The notes under the pieces are model-generated. The model had not been told where the DNA came from. It was given only the letters and a program-made list of their open reading frames with translations, and searched no databases. Below are positions 25,366-34,327 of a DNA stretch of 64,000 nt, one piece after another. Every line of letters begins with the position of its first letter. Positions within the stretch are counted from its first letter, which is position 1. The translations under genes were made by a program, and so were the position numbers. The stretch comes from Nocardiopsis sp. NRRL B-16309 (GTDB lineage Bacteria; Actinomycetota; Actinomycetes; Streptosporangiales; Streptosporangiaceae), in contig NZ_LGEC01000058.1 in NCBI RefSeq assembly GCF_001279585.1, positions 124,001 to 188,000 on the forward strand. Direction: 5' to 3'.

Positions 25366-26244
25366 CTACCCGCTTCCGTTCGACGGCTGGACCGGGTCGT
25401 GCGCGACGCCCGCCCCCTGACCGACCGGCTCGCCTGCGTCCGGGTCTCCTCCGTGGTCGCGCACCATGCGGTCCAGACGCGCCACCTGCTCGCTCAACTC
25501 CGCCAGCTTGGCCATGACGGCCTCGTGCTGGACGGCCTCCAGCTTCTGGTCCTCGGCCCACAACCCGGATTCGACCTCCTGCTCCATCGCCGTCACGATC
25601 ACACCGATCACGAGGTTCAGGACGATGAAGGTCGTCACCACGATGTAGCCGACGAAGAACATCCAGCCCAGCGGGTGGTCCTCGGCGACGGCATCGGCGA
25701 AGTCGGGCCAGTTCTCCGTCGTCATCACCGTGAACAGCGTGTAGAGCGTCGTCCCCAGATCACCGAAGTACTGCGGGACGTCGTCGCCGAAGAGCTGCTG
25801 CCCCAGGATCGCCGCCGTGTAGACGACCACGAGGAGCAACCCGATGACAGTGCCCATCCCCGGCATGGAACGGAACAGCGCGCTGATGATCGTCCGCATC
25901 TGCGGGACGGCGGTGATCACGCGCAGGATCCTCAGCACCCGCAGGATCCGCAGGACCGAGAAGGGGCCGGTGGCGGGGATGACGGAGATCACGACCACGA
26001 AGAAGTCGAACCAGTTCCACGGGTCACGGAAGAACCCGCCCCGCCACGCGATCAGCTTCAGGGCCAACTCCACGACGAAGACGCCGACCACGATCCGCTC
26101 CGCCACCACTAAATACGGTTGAGCAGAACCTCCATAAGTTGCCCAACCCAAAACGGCGGCATTGATCAGGATCACCACGAGCATCGTGTTCGAGAACCAA
26201 CGGCTCTCGACCATCTGCGCGACCTGCGAACGCCGCAAAACCAC
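25366..26244 (-). CDS. NaChBac-like voltage-gated cation channel
   Basis: 292-aa six-TM channel subunit of the bacterial sodium-channel family, which works as a tetramer. The S4 voltage sensor has Arg at 99, 102, 105 and 108 (RILRVLRILRV); S3 carries NWFDF; the pore has FTVMTTENWPDF, so the selectivity filter is T-T-E-N-W (175-179) where NaChBac has TLESW. The ring of Glu177 suggests Na+ or mixed Na+/Ca2+ selectivity. After S6 (VLNLVIGVIV) comes a heptad-rich C-terminal coiled coil (about 232-262), typical of tetramer assembly. GTG at 26244 is chosen because GGAGG stands 5-6 bases upstream; earlier in-frame codons are Arg-rich and unlike the family. Confidence 0.9.
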   Translation of the reverse strand: MVLRRSQVAQMVESRWFSNTMLVVILINAAVLGWATYGGSAQPYLVVAERIVVGVFVVELALKLIAWRGGFFRDPWNWFDFFVVVISVIPATGPFSVLRILRVLRILRVITAVPQMRTIISALFRSMPGMGTVIGLLLVVVYTAAILGQQLFGDDVPQYFGDLGTTLYTLFTVMTTENWPDFADAVAEDHPLGWMFFVGYIVVTTFIVLNLVIGVIVTAMEQEVESGLWAEDQKLEAVQHEAVMAKLAELSEQVARLDRMVRDHGGDPDAGEPVGQGAGVAHDPVQPSNGSG

Positions 26245-26653
26245 GTCCCCCTCCACACAACACGCTGTATTCCGACACAGCGGATCAAAGATAGCGAAGC
26301 GACCCCATCGGCCCCTCAGCACGCCACCGATAGTCGAACGGACACCCGTGTCCCTGAACCAGCGGTCGACGGCCACGGTCCCGGGTCACCTGAGCGTCAC
26401 CCGACGCTCGTTCTGCACATGGAACATCCCACACTCCGGTTTCGGCCGTTCGCTGCCTCAAGGGCGACTCCGTCCACAAACCCGCGGCGGGTCAAGAACT
26501 CCTCGGCGCGGCTCGCGAACGGCGTCGAAATCTTAGACGGCTCGGAGACGACGGCGGTTCAACCGGGGCCCGGCGCCACTGGTATCTTCGCTGCTGGCCA
26601 CGGCACCAGCCGGGGGCGGCGTTGACCGCACAGCCCGTGATCGAGGAAGAGGC
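26245..26653. other. 409-base divergent promoter region (channel / thymidine kinase)
   Basis: No gene seen. It must carry promoters for both divergent genes. On the plus strand a -10-like TATCTT (26583-26588) lies 65 bases before the thymidine kinase start, with no good -35. Composition is less G+C-rich than the coding DNA around it. Confidence 0.4.
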
Positions 26654-27205
26654 ATGGCGGAGCTGAAGTACTTCACCGGGGCGATGAACTCGGGCAAGAG
26701 CACGATGGCTCTGCAGGAACACCACTCACGCGGCGGCGAGGGCGTGCTCTACACGAAGCGGGACCGGGCCGGTGCGGGGATCATCTCGTCCCGCCTCGGG
26801 CTGACCTCCCCGGCCATCGAGGTCGGCGACGACCTGGACCTGTACGACGACATCGCCGACCGCAAGGCCCCGTACGTGATCTGCGACGAAGCCCAGTTCC
26901 TCTCGCACAAGCAGGTGGGCCAGCTGGCCGGAGTCGTCGACGGCATGGGCGTCGACGTGTACTGCTACGGCATCCTGACCGACTTCCAGGGACAGCTGTT
27001 CCCGGGCTCCCAGCGCTTGGTCGAACTCGCCGACAAGATCGAGGTCCTGCCCGTGTCGGCTCGCTGCTGGTGCGGCAGCCGCGCGACCCACAACGCCCGC
27101 GTGGTCGACGGCGTCATGATCTACCAGGGCGAACAGGTCCACATCGGCGGCACGGAGTCCTACGCCACCCTGTGCCGCCACCACTTCATGGCCGGCATCG
27201 CCTGA
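26654..27205 (+). CDS. tdk: Thymidine kinase
   Basis: 183-aa type II thymidine kinase that phosphorylates thymidine to dTMP in pyrimidine salvage. Walker A GAMNSGKST (9-17), the DEAQFL Walker B (~76), the lasso-loop Tyr region, and a zinc site with CWCG and C-H-H-x-F at the end (LCRHHF) are visible. Length is normal (~190-215, on the short side). ATG at 26654 follows GAGGAAGAGG. The stop lies 21 bases from the end of the convergent gene. Confidence 0.95.
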   Translation: MAELKYFTGAMNSGKSTMALQEHHSRGGEGVLYTKRDRAGAGIISSRLGLTSPAIEVGDDLDLYDDIADRKAPYVICDEAQFLSHKQVGQLAGVVDGMGVDVYCYGILTDFQGQLFPGSQRLVELADKIEVLPVSARCWCGSRATHNARVVDGVMIYQGEQVHIGGTESYATLCRHHFMAGIA

Positions 27206-27226
27206 CGACTGCCCCGCTCTCCCGCC

Positions 27227-27994
27227 TTACTCAGGAATCCAGTACTCGAATCCGTGTCCGAGAAAGTTGGTTATTTTCCTGGCCTCGGTGCGGAAAGTGT
27301 TCTCGGGAACAGCGGCGACAGATCCCTCAACCTGATCCTCGAAGCGAATCACATAGACAGCACTCTTCGCTTGAACCACAAGTAGGTAAACAGACTGCCC
27401 CTGTTCCCCTGAGCCGTAAACAGAATAGGATTTCTGCCCAAAGTCGGCACTACCCTCGGTTTCTACATCTGCCACGCCTTCCGACAGCCCGGCACGCCTT
27501 TCCTCGAATACCGTCGAAGCAAGCTCTTCCGCCGATCCACCGCGCTCCACATCGATAATCGCATCGTACTGGAACTCGAAGTCCCAGGGCGTGGAACCAC
27601 CCGATGGAGTGATGGTCCACAGACAGTTATCGCGAACGACCCTGGACGCACCTTCGATACCCGGTTCACCACCGGTCTCGGTGTCCACGTAATCTTCACC
27701 ACTGTCCATCCTTGTGGTCGAAATCGTGGTGAGCGGATCAAGGTTGTCGTCGCAAACGTTCATTTCTTCTGCCGCGAGAGAGGAGCGCGCTTCTCCGATC
27801 TGTTCCGCAGGCCCTCCGCCGGTTTCGGCCGATGCTTCGATTCCCGACGAGGTGGCATTGAAGAAAGTACTGACGACGAGTACGAGTACCCCGAACACGC
27901 CGAAGGCCGCCAGTGAACCGCAACCGAAGACAGCGACCGCCGCTCGCCAACCGTGGAGCCCCTTCTTCCGAGCGGACACCTTTTCCTCAGCCAC
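27227..27994 (-). CDS. Membrane-anchored extracytoplasmic protein, last gene of VirB6-like operon
   Basis: 255 aa, not recognised by family. One N-terminal TM helix (about 20-42) after a basic segment (ARKKGLHGWR), then a secreted domain with two Cys (MNVCDDN, RDNCLWTI) and a beta-rich end (SVYLLVVQAKSAVYVIRFED). GTG at 27994 overlaps the previous stop by 8 bases (GTGGCTGA), implying translational coupling with the hydrolase gene. Lower G+C wobble than neighbours, which may point to acquired DNA. Topology suggests a wall- or pore-side accessory of the secretion-like system. Confidence 0.65.
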   Translation of the reverse strand: MAEEKVSARKKGLHGWRAAVAVFGCGSLAAFGVFGVLVLVVSTFFNATSSGIEASAETGGGPAEQIGEARSSLAAEEMNVCDDNLDPLTTISTTRMDSGEDYVDTETGGEPGIEGASRVVRDNCLWTITPSGGSTPWDFEFQYDAIIDVERGGSAEELASTVFEERRAGLSEGVADVETEGSADFGQKSYSVYGSGEQGQSVYLLVVQAKSAVYVIRFEDQVEGSVAAVPENTFRTEARKITNFLGHGFEYWIPE

Positions 27995-29168
27995 GGCTAT
28001 CCTGTGCCTCCAGTTGGGCCTTCACGTCCGGGTGCTCCAGCGGACGGGTGAAACCCACGATGTCCGCACGATTGGGGTTATCGTACTCCCGGACGGCGAT
28101 CGGTCCACAGTTGGTGCACCAGGCTTCGACCATCAGCCCGTCGCCGATCACCATGGCCATATGCCCAGGCCCCGGCGGCTCTCCCGCTCGGGTCACGTCG
28201 AAGAACACCAGGTCACCCGGCTGCTCCTCCCCCTGCGGAATCTCCGGACCGAATCCCCACTGATCCTGCGACACCCGCGGAATGGTCACGCCGATGCTCT
28301 CGTAGGCCTTCATGGTCAGCCCGGAGCAGTCGTAGCCGTCCGGTCCGGTCCCGCCCCAGATATAGGGCTTCCCTCGCTGGTCCAAGGCCCAGTCGATGAC
28401 CGCTTGGGTGAGTTCGTCAGGCGCCCGACCGATGGGAGCACCTTCGGCGTCGAGCTCGCAGAGGACGGCCGTGCGAACCGAGTCGGTGGTGTCGAATTCG
28501 CCGTCGGAGTACTCTTCGGCCCACTCCATGACGTCGTCCACGTACCACCAGGCGTGGTTGTACCCGTAGATCGCCTGCCGGACGTCGTCGGCGAATCCGT
28601 GGGCGAGCAGATAGTCGGCGGCGGCGGGGATGGCATCAGCCGGATCGTAGACGTTCACGATCCCGTCGCCGTTCCCGTCGAGCCCGTAGCCGGTCTCCGG
28701 CCGGTCCTCGACGGCCTGAACGGGCTCGCCTCCCCAACTGTTGCCCGCCGCCGAACCGTCGAGCGCACCGAACTGCATGGGCCCGGCCGCGCCCCAGTCG
28801 TTGTGTCCCTCGGTGATCCCCGGGCCCTCCCAGCGCCCGTGGTGGGACTCCACCTGACCGACACCGGCGAGGACGTTCCAGGGGATGCCCCGGTCCTCCC
28901 CGACCTCCTGGTAGATCTCCAGGTAGTTCTCGGGTATGGAGTCCATGGCGTAGCCGCTCGCGTCCGGCTGCTCCGCGTCCGCGTTCGGAGCGCAGACGAG
29001 CCCGTTCGCCAGCATGGAGCCGACCTGCTGGGTCGAGTTCGAGATCACCGGGATCACGAACATGGCGAGCATGATCGTGAGCGTGACGCCGATGACGGCC
29101 ACGGCACCGACCCACAGTCCGGCGGCTCCCTTGTCAGACCTGGTGGGGGTGATGAAACGGGGGAACAA
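27987..29168 (-). CDS. Bifunctional wall hydrolase: lytic transglycosylase + NlpC/P60
   Basis: 393 aa. A TM anchor (about 18-45) is followed by a transglycosylase-like domain with catalytic Glu107 (NVLAGVGQVESHHGRW, later GPMQFG and YNHAWWYVDDV) and a C-terminal NlpC/P60 endopeptidase domain with Cys281 (YDCSGL), His336 (GHMAMVIG) and a third polar residue nearby. It would cut glycan strands and peptide stems, like the VirB1/TcpG-type enzymes that open the wall for conjugation machinery. TTG at 29168 has GGAGGAG nine bases upstream, within the end of the preceding gene. Coupled to the downstream 255-aa gene. Confidence 0.88.
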   Translation of the reverse strand: MFPRFITPTRSDKGAAGLWVGAVAVIGVTLTIMLAMFVIPVISNSTQQVGSMLANGLVCAPNADAEQPDASGYAMDSIPENYLEIYQEVGEDRGIPWNVLAGVGQVESHHGRWEGPGITEGHNDWGAAGPMQFGALDGSAAGNSWGGEPVQAVEDRPETGYGLDGNGDGIVNVYDPADAIPAAADYLLAHGFADDVRQAIYGYNHAWWYVDDVMEWAEEYSDGEFDTTDSVRTAVLCELDAEGAPIGRAPDELTQAVIDWALDQRGKPYIWGGTGPDGYDCSGLTMKAYESIGVTIPRVSQDQWGFGPEIPQGEEQPGDLVFFDVTRAGEPPGPGHMAMVIGDGLMVEAWCTNCGPIAVREYDNPNRADIVGFTRPLEHPDVKAQLEAQDSRG

Positions 29169-29174
29169 AACGGC

Positions 29175-29849
29175 TCACTCCTCCCCGAACTGTCCGGCGT
29201 CACCGGGTTGGAAGTCGAAGACCCTCCACCGGTTTCCACTCCGAACGACGGTGATGGCGAACTCCCCGAGTTCCTCGTCGAACTCGGCGTCACCTGTCTC
29301 TGTGATCGACTGGACGGTCACGACGAACGTGATGGAGTCCTCGCCGAACGTCCTGACCGTCTCGATCTCGGCTCGACCGGCGGCGACGGCCTCCACCCCG
29401 GACATCTCGTCCCAGAAGGCCCCGGCGCGGGTCGCCTCGGACAGGACCTCCGCGTACTCGGGCGTGGCGAGTTCCTCCATCGAGGCGTAGTACGACTCGG
29501 GAGACTGCGTGTAGTCGATCGTTCCGTAGGCCTCGCCGAAGGCACGGGCCGTGGCTCCGGCGGCTCGGAACTCCTCCTCGCTGAACGGCATCCAGTCGAA
29601 GACGTCCAGGTCCCCCTCGTCCGTCGTCTCGATCGGACTGGGGGCCACCGTGGACAGGCCGTTCAGCCCGCCCGTGTCGTCCGGTCCGCCCAGAGGGGGG
29701 CCGGAGTCCGAGGGAAGAGCCGCAGGTTCACCGTCCTCCTCATCCCCTCCGAATCCACCGACGCTGAGATACAGACCGAACGCGACCAGCACGACGACGA
29801 GTCCGATGAAGACCGCCCGCTGGGCGCGTTCGGGGAGAGGGTTCGGCAT
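29175..29849 (-). CDS. VirB8-like / NTF2-fold membrane protein
   Basis: 224 aa: short cytoplasmic start, one TM helix (about 10-28), an acidic Gly/Pro linker, then a domain of about 130 residues (FSEEEFRAAGATARAFGEAYGTIDYTQSPESYYASM...) ending in beta strands (GEFAITVVRSGNRWRVFDFQ). This layout and the SGxxWRVxDF tail recall VirB8/TcpC-type domains; the TcpC-like protein at 48507-49454 ends with the same SGSEWRVRDI pattern. It is 19 bases after the VirB6-like gene and 6 before the hydrolase. Assignment by architecture, not strong sequence identity. Confidence 0.6.
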   Translation of the reverse strand: MPNPLPERAQRAVFIGLVVVLVAFGLYLSVGGFGGDEEDGEPAALPSDSGPPLGGPDDTGGLNGLSTVAPSPIETTDEGDLDVFDWMPFSEEEFRAAGATARAFGEAYGTIDYTQSPESYYASMEELATPEYAEVLSEATRAGAFWDEMSGVEAVAAGRAEIETVRTFGEDSITFVVTVQSITETGDAEFDEELGEFAITVVRSGNRWRVFDFQPGDAGQFGEE

Positions 29850-29868
29850 GGGTCGGGGCCTTTGTCCG

Positions 29869-32199
29869 TCAGTCGTCGTTCAGCCAGAAGGGCACGTCGC
29901 GCTTGCGGTCCCTCCGGTCAGAGGAACCGGTCTCTCCCCAGAAGGGGGTGATGGGGGCATTGTCCTTGCGCTTGCCGGATCCGGTCAGCCAACCCCCGTC
30001 ACCGTCGCCCCGCCCGGCGGCCGGGCCGGGTGCCGGCCGGGCCGGTCGCTGCGGGGCGGGCCGCTCACGCCGCTCACGGGGGCTTCCCCAACGGGATCCA
30101 CGGCTGCCGAAGCTTCCCTTGGCGGGAGTTTCCTCGCGCCCGTTGAAGATCCCCCGACCGCTACTGGGCTCGGGCCGCTCCGAACCGGCGGCACGCGCGG
30201 GGGCCGCCGGACGGTCGCCGCCGAGCACCGGGCCTCCCCTTCCGCCGCCGTCCTCACGGTGGCGCGGGCCGCCACGATCCCCGGAGTCGGTACCGAAGAC
30301 GGAAGCCCATCCGCTGTCTCCCGTTCCGGTGTAGCCACCACTCGGCCGAGGCGGAATGGACCCGCTCCCGCCACCGCCCAGAGTCGGCGCCTGATCAGTG
30401 CTCCGGCTCGCAGCCGTTGCCCGTGGTCCGCTGGCGGCTGTGGCCTCACGGTTCATCCGGAGCGGGGGTGCCGAGCCGTTGTCACGCACACGGCCGTAGC
30501 CCGCGGTACCTCGTACCCGCGCCCCATCACCGCGCACGGGTCCGCCCTCGGCCTGGGGCTCCTCGCCCAGGGTTCCTTCCGCCACTCCGACCGGACCGCC
30601 TGTCCCGGCCGGAACACCAGCGGCGGCACCGGCGATCATCGGCGCGCGGCGAAGGCCCCATGCCTGGGCCTTCAGGTTGGCGACCGGGGGCAGGACCGCG
30701 GCGCTCCTGCTGAGGGCTCGGCTCTGTGCCGTGTCGCTGACGATGCGGGAGGTGAACGTGTTGGCGTTGACAGAAGCGAAGAGGTAGGCGAAAGGCTTCC
30801 GGTAGATGAAGAGCGCCAGTGTGAACAGGGCGAGCAGAATCATCTGCAGACCCCACCCGAGACTGGTGGACATCACCATTCCATAGCACATGACCAACAG
30901 CGAGACCAGGAGAACGACAAAGATCTGCTTCAACAGGAAGCCGATCATCAGCTCAACCCATCGCAGAAGAACCATGCGCCCGTATCCGGGATGGATTCCG
31001 ATGAGCAGAAAGATCGGCGCAAACAGGAAGAGAAGGAGAAATCCAATCTTGAGGACAATGAGTGCCACAGAGCCAGCAAGAATCAGGCCGCCTGCGAAGA
31101 TCGAAGCGAATAGCGCCAGAGTTGCAACGCCGAGTCGGCTTCCCTGGTCTTCACCGGAAAAGAGCGGATAAACACTGGGAAAGGAGGATTCGACGTTTGA
31201 GGCGATTTCCTCATAGTTCTCTTGTTTATCCTCGAGGAGCGTCGTGGCGTCAAGCTCTCCATCAGATATCTGTTGCTGCTCTACGCGGCTGATCCCCTGC
31301 GCAGCGATAAGCTCCGTCGCGTGCTCCTGAGAAGCGATTTCCGCGATGTCGCCGTTCCCGAACTGCCCGGCGACCCAGGGCTGGCACACCAGGCTCGACC
31401 AGAGCATGTCGGCGTTGCGTCGCACCTGGAAATCCGCCTCGGACTCCCACGCCGCCCGTTCAGGTGGTTGGGCTCCGGCCGGGCACGACCCCGACCCTCC
31501 TCCATAGGGAACCTGCCCCACCGTGCTGGTCACCAACTGGGTTCCGGAGTTCACCAGCCCGCTGGACAGACCCATCACCTGAGCCGGGTTGACCAGGATC
31601 CACATGCCCAGCGCCGTGGCCGCCACCATCCAGATGGTCGACTCGATGGTGAGCGTCATCCGCTTGCGGATGAGACCGAACCACCCCAGCCACAGCGCGC
31701 CCAGAATGACGACCGTCGGAATGAGCGGCCGCCAGATGCCCTCACGAAGTGTGACGACGACGTTCTCGACCAGTTCGTTGAAGCTGGAGAGGAGACCGTC
31801 GGACGTGGCGGCCTGGTAGACGGTGATCGTCGACTGGTTGATGGTCTGGGACAGGTCCCAGGCCGTGTTCGCCAGTGTCGCCTGGGCGCCGTTGGAGATT
31901 CCGTCCACGCACGACTCGGTGATCATGTGCCATTGCGTTCCGGCCGTTCCGTACTGCCCGTACATACTGGCGTCGGGGGGCAGCCCGTCCGGCGATCCCT
32001 CAATGGCCGACTGGGACTGCGGCGGAACCAGCAGGCCGTCGGACCCGCTTCCGGCCGATTCCGGCAGGGGTGCGGGCTGCCCAGGGCACAACGGGTTCGC
32101 GTGAGCGCTGGTGAGCGGCAGCACGAGGAAACCGACTAGCAGGAGAAACGTCATCAGAAGGCGTCGCCAACCCCGCCGGTGGACGTGCTGATGCGTCAT
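29869..32199 (-). CDS. VirB6/TrbL-like polytopic membrane protein
   Basis: 776 aa. Signal-like segment (15-33, cleavage near AHA), an exported stretch with Cys pairs, TM helices near 150-185 and 190-215, a long external loop (about 225-375), four more strongly hydrophobic segments (about 385-500), then a Gly/Arg/Pro-rich disordered tail of about 250 residues ending RDVPFWLNDD. Polytopic core plus long tail is the layout of VirB6/TrbL and TcpH pore proteins. ATG at 32199 follows AGGAG. First gene of a four-gene operon with VirB8-like, hydrolase and 255-aa genes. Identity rests on topology and neighbours. Confidence 0.7.
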   Translation of the reverse strand: MTHQHVHRRGWRRLLMTFLLLVGFLVLPLTSAHANPLCPGQPAPLPESAGSGSDGLLVPPQSQSAIEGSPDGLPPDASMYGQYGTAGTQWHMITESCVDGISNGAQATLANTAWDLSQTINQSTITVYQAATSDGLLSSFNELVENVVVTLREGIWRPLIPTVVILGALWLGWFGLIRKRMTLTIESTIWMVAATALGMWILVNPAQVMGLSSGLVNSGTQLVTSTVGQVPYGGGSGSCPAGAQPPERAAWESEADFQVRRNADMLWSSLVCQPWVAGQFGNGDIAEIASQEHATELIAAQGISRVEQQQISDGELDATTLLEDKQENYEEIASNVESSFPSVYPLFSGEDQGSRLGVATLALFASIFAGGLILAGSVALIVLKIGFLLLFLFAPIFLLIGIHPGYGRMVLLRWVELMIGFLLKQIFVVLLVSLLVMCYGMVMSTSLGWGLQMILLALFTLALFIYRKPFAYLFASVNANTFTSRIVSDTAQSRALSRSAAVLPPVANLKAQAWGLRRAPMIAGAAAGVPAGTGGPVGVAEGTLGEEPQAEGGPVRGDGARVRGTAGYGRVRDNGSAPPLRMNREATAASGPRATAASRSTDQAPTLGGGGSGSIPPRPSGGYTGTGDSGWASVFGTDSGDRGGPRHREDGGGRGGPVLGGDRPAAPARAAGSERPEPSSGRGIFNGREETPAKGSFGSRGSRWGSPRERRERPAPQRPARPAPGPAAGRGDGDGGWLTGSGKRKDNAPITPFWGETGSSDRRDRKRDVPFWLNDD

Positions 32200-32787
32200 C
32201 TGCTGGCTCCTGCGTCGTGGTTCGTGCCGAGGGACGATGGCAGACTCGAGGTCCGAACCGCGCGCACGCCGACGACCGGCCACCCGCGAAGGCGGACCCC
32301 CGCATGTCTGTACCCCATCATCCATGGTGCGCCATCACGTCGATCAGGGACGAGAGCAACGCGACCGGTTTTGCCGTTCCCGTCACGGACGCACTCCTCC
32401 CCATGGGGACATTTCGGGCATGGCTCAATGTTTCCGCAGGTAGTGGACATGAGTGGCGTTCCGAAACGCCCCAATACCCCTAGGCCACAATTTCGTGGCC
32501 CGCCAGCGAGTATGAGCGGCATCACACCCCTGTTCCCGGCGAAAAGTGGACACCAGATGATCAATCGGACTGGGCCTCCGTACCCCGAACAGCTTCCGTG
32601 AGAACCCCAGCCACGGTTGGCGTAGGGCCGAAACCCGCCCGGAGGACGACCCACCCCCGCGGAGGGATTCCACATCCGACCCACATGAACCGTTGTGTTC
32701 ATTCCACGTACACCCGGGATTCATCGACGAGCCTCTCCGCGCGCCGAGTGGCCGCCCCCGGCCTCCGAGCACTCACAGGACGCGGCC
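32200..32787. promoter_or_regulatory. 588-base divergent control region with two inverted repeats
   Basis: Between the VirB6-like operon (minus) and five-TM paralogue B (plus). No gene supported. Two dyads occur close together: GGCGTT-CCGA-AACGCC (32455-32470) and GGCCAC-AATTTC-GTGGCC (32483-32500). Composition is lower in G+C than in the genes around it. These are the best operator candidates for the secretion-like operon. Confidence 0.45.
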
Positions 32788-34032
32788 ATGGACGCCGACC
32801 GGCTCAGGCGGGGGCGGCGGGCTCCCGCCGAACTCCTCCACTACCGTGACGACGAGGAGGAGTCCACGGTGGAGAGCGCACCGCTCGGCCACCGGTTCCG
32901 GGCCCTGTCGGACGCCTCCCACGGACGAATCGAGCGGGAATCGGGGTTCCTCGTGCTGACCACGCCCACCGCCTCCGGACCCGCGCCGCCCGCACGCTCG
33001 GCCCCGGGCCGGGCGGCCCGGGCCCTGCCCCTGCTCCTGTACGGGGTGCCCTGCGCCGTCGGGCTCGGCCTGGCGCCGACGGCGCTCTCGGGGTCGTTGG
33101 AGCCGCTGTTCCGGGACGGCGGGATCGTGTCCGGCCTCGTCCTCTGCGTCGGGACGGTCGTGGGCGTCGCGGCTGCCCTGTCCCTCCTGATCGTGCTGCT
33201 TCGGAGGTCGGGGGTCGCGCGGCCCGCGATCGCGGCCGGGCTCCTCACCGCCGCGGGCGCGTCCGCCTGGGCCCAGACGGTCGTCACCGGCCACCTGGCC
33301 GCCGTCCCCTGGTCCATCGGCACGGCGGGTGCGGCTGCACTGACCTCATCCGTCGTCGCCGTCACCCTCGCGGCGACCCGCGAGCGGCGGCCCTGGGCCG
33401 CCGCCTGCGTCCTGGTCGGCCTGCTGATGCTGCGAGCGGTGACGGAGGCCGTCGTCGGCGCCCAGGTCCACGAACGAACCCTGCGCGCCACCGAGGCGAC
33501 CTACGCCGCCTACCAGCACGACGTCGCCGTGCTCGACGATCCGGCGTGGGAACCGGTCGGCACGCGTCTCACGGAGGCCGGCCACGCCTTCACGATCACC
33601 TACGAGGACGAGTCCGGCCGACGGATCGCCCTCACGAGCGCGCCCGCGGAGTCCTTCCTCGGTGGTCGGCCGGACCCGCTGCGGCACGGATGCGGCGACG
33701 GGTCGACGACGTGCGCGGAGACCGAGGGCCTGGTCGTCCTGGAATCGGACCCGGCCGGAGCGGGCGGCGAGCGGGTCCTGGTCCGGACGGAGCCCGCTTC
33801 CGGCTTCTACGCGCAGTTGGCGGCCGAGCCCGGCTCCGGGCCCCATGCGGACCAGGCGTCCGCCCCTGAACCGGACCCGGACCACAGCTCGGACGCGGGC
33901 CGCGCCGACGGTCCGCGCGCGGCCGACACCTCCGCCGACGAGCTCCTGCGGCTGGCGGACCGCGTACGGATCGACGAGGACGGGGACCGCGAGGCGCTGG
34001 CCAGGGCCGTCATGGCACACCACGAGTGGTGA
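32788..34032 (+). CDS. Five-TM protein with extracytoplasmic Cys-pair domain (paralogue B)
   Basis: 414 aa, paralogue of 23651-24607. A longer cytoplasmic N-terminus (about 75 residues) precedes five TM helices; the extracytoplasmic domain repeats AVLDDPAW, FTITYEDESGRRIALT and a Cys pair (HGCGDGSTTC). An acidic, Asp/Ala-rich C-terminal extension (about 345-414) is not in paralogue A. ATG at 32788 has ACAGGA upstream; in-frame codons further upstream are Pro/Arg-rich. It is followed by the Ser/Thr kinase on the same strand, 295 bases later. Function unknown. Confidence 0.75.
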   Translation: MDADRLRRGRRAPAELLHYRDDEEESTVESAPLGHRFRALSDASHGRIERESGFLVLTTPTASGPAPPARSAPGRAARALPLLLYGVPCAVGLGLAPTALSGSLEPLFRDGGIVSGLVLCVGTVVGVAAALSLLIVLLRRSGVARPAIAAGLLTAAGASAWAQTVVTGHLAAVPWSIGTAGAAALTSSVVAVTLAATRERRPWAAACVLVGLLMLRAVTEAVVGAQVHERTLRATEATYAAYQHDVAVLDDPAWEPVGTRLTEAGHAFTITYEDESGRRIALTSAPAESFLGGRPDPLRHGCGDGSTTCAETEGLVVLESDPAGAGGERVLVRTEPASGFYAQLAAEPGSGPHADQASAPEPDPDHSSDAGRADGPRAADTSADELLRLADRVRIDEDGDREALARAVMAHHEW

Positions 34033-34327
34033 CGGCCCCGTGCCGCCCGAGGAGGAGCACCACCGGAGCCGGACCGCACGAACCACTTGGTCCGCCCCGG
34101 CCCCGAGCCCCCCCGCCCCGGCGCCCCACCGGCCGCTGAAACACCCGCGCCGGACGGTGACCACTACCGGTCACCCGCCGCTCGGGAGCGGGGCGGGCCC
34201 GGTACTCCCGATTACAGTGGAATTGACCCGGACGACGTCGATCGCCACCGTTAAGCGCCGCGGTAGGGCTTTTCTTGGATAGATTGGCCTGCGCATCGTC
34301 CCCCACCGCCAGAAGGGATGCGCCCCT

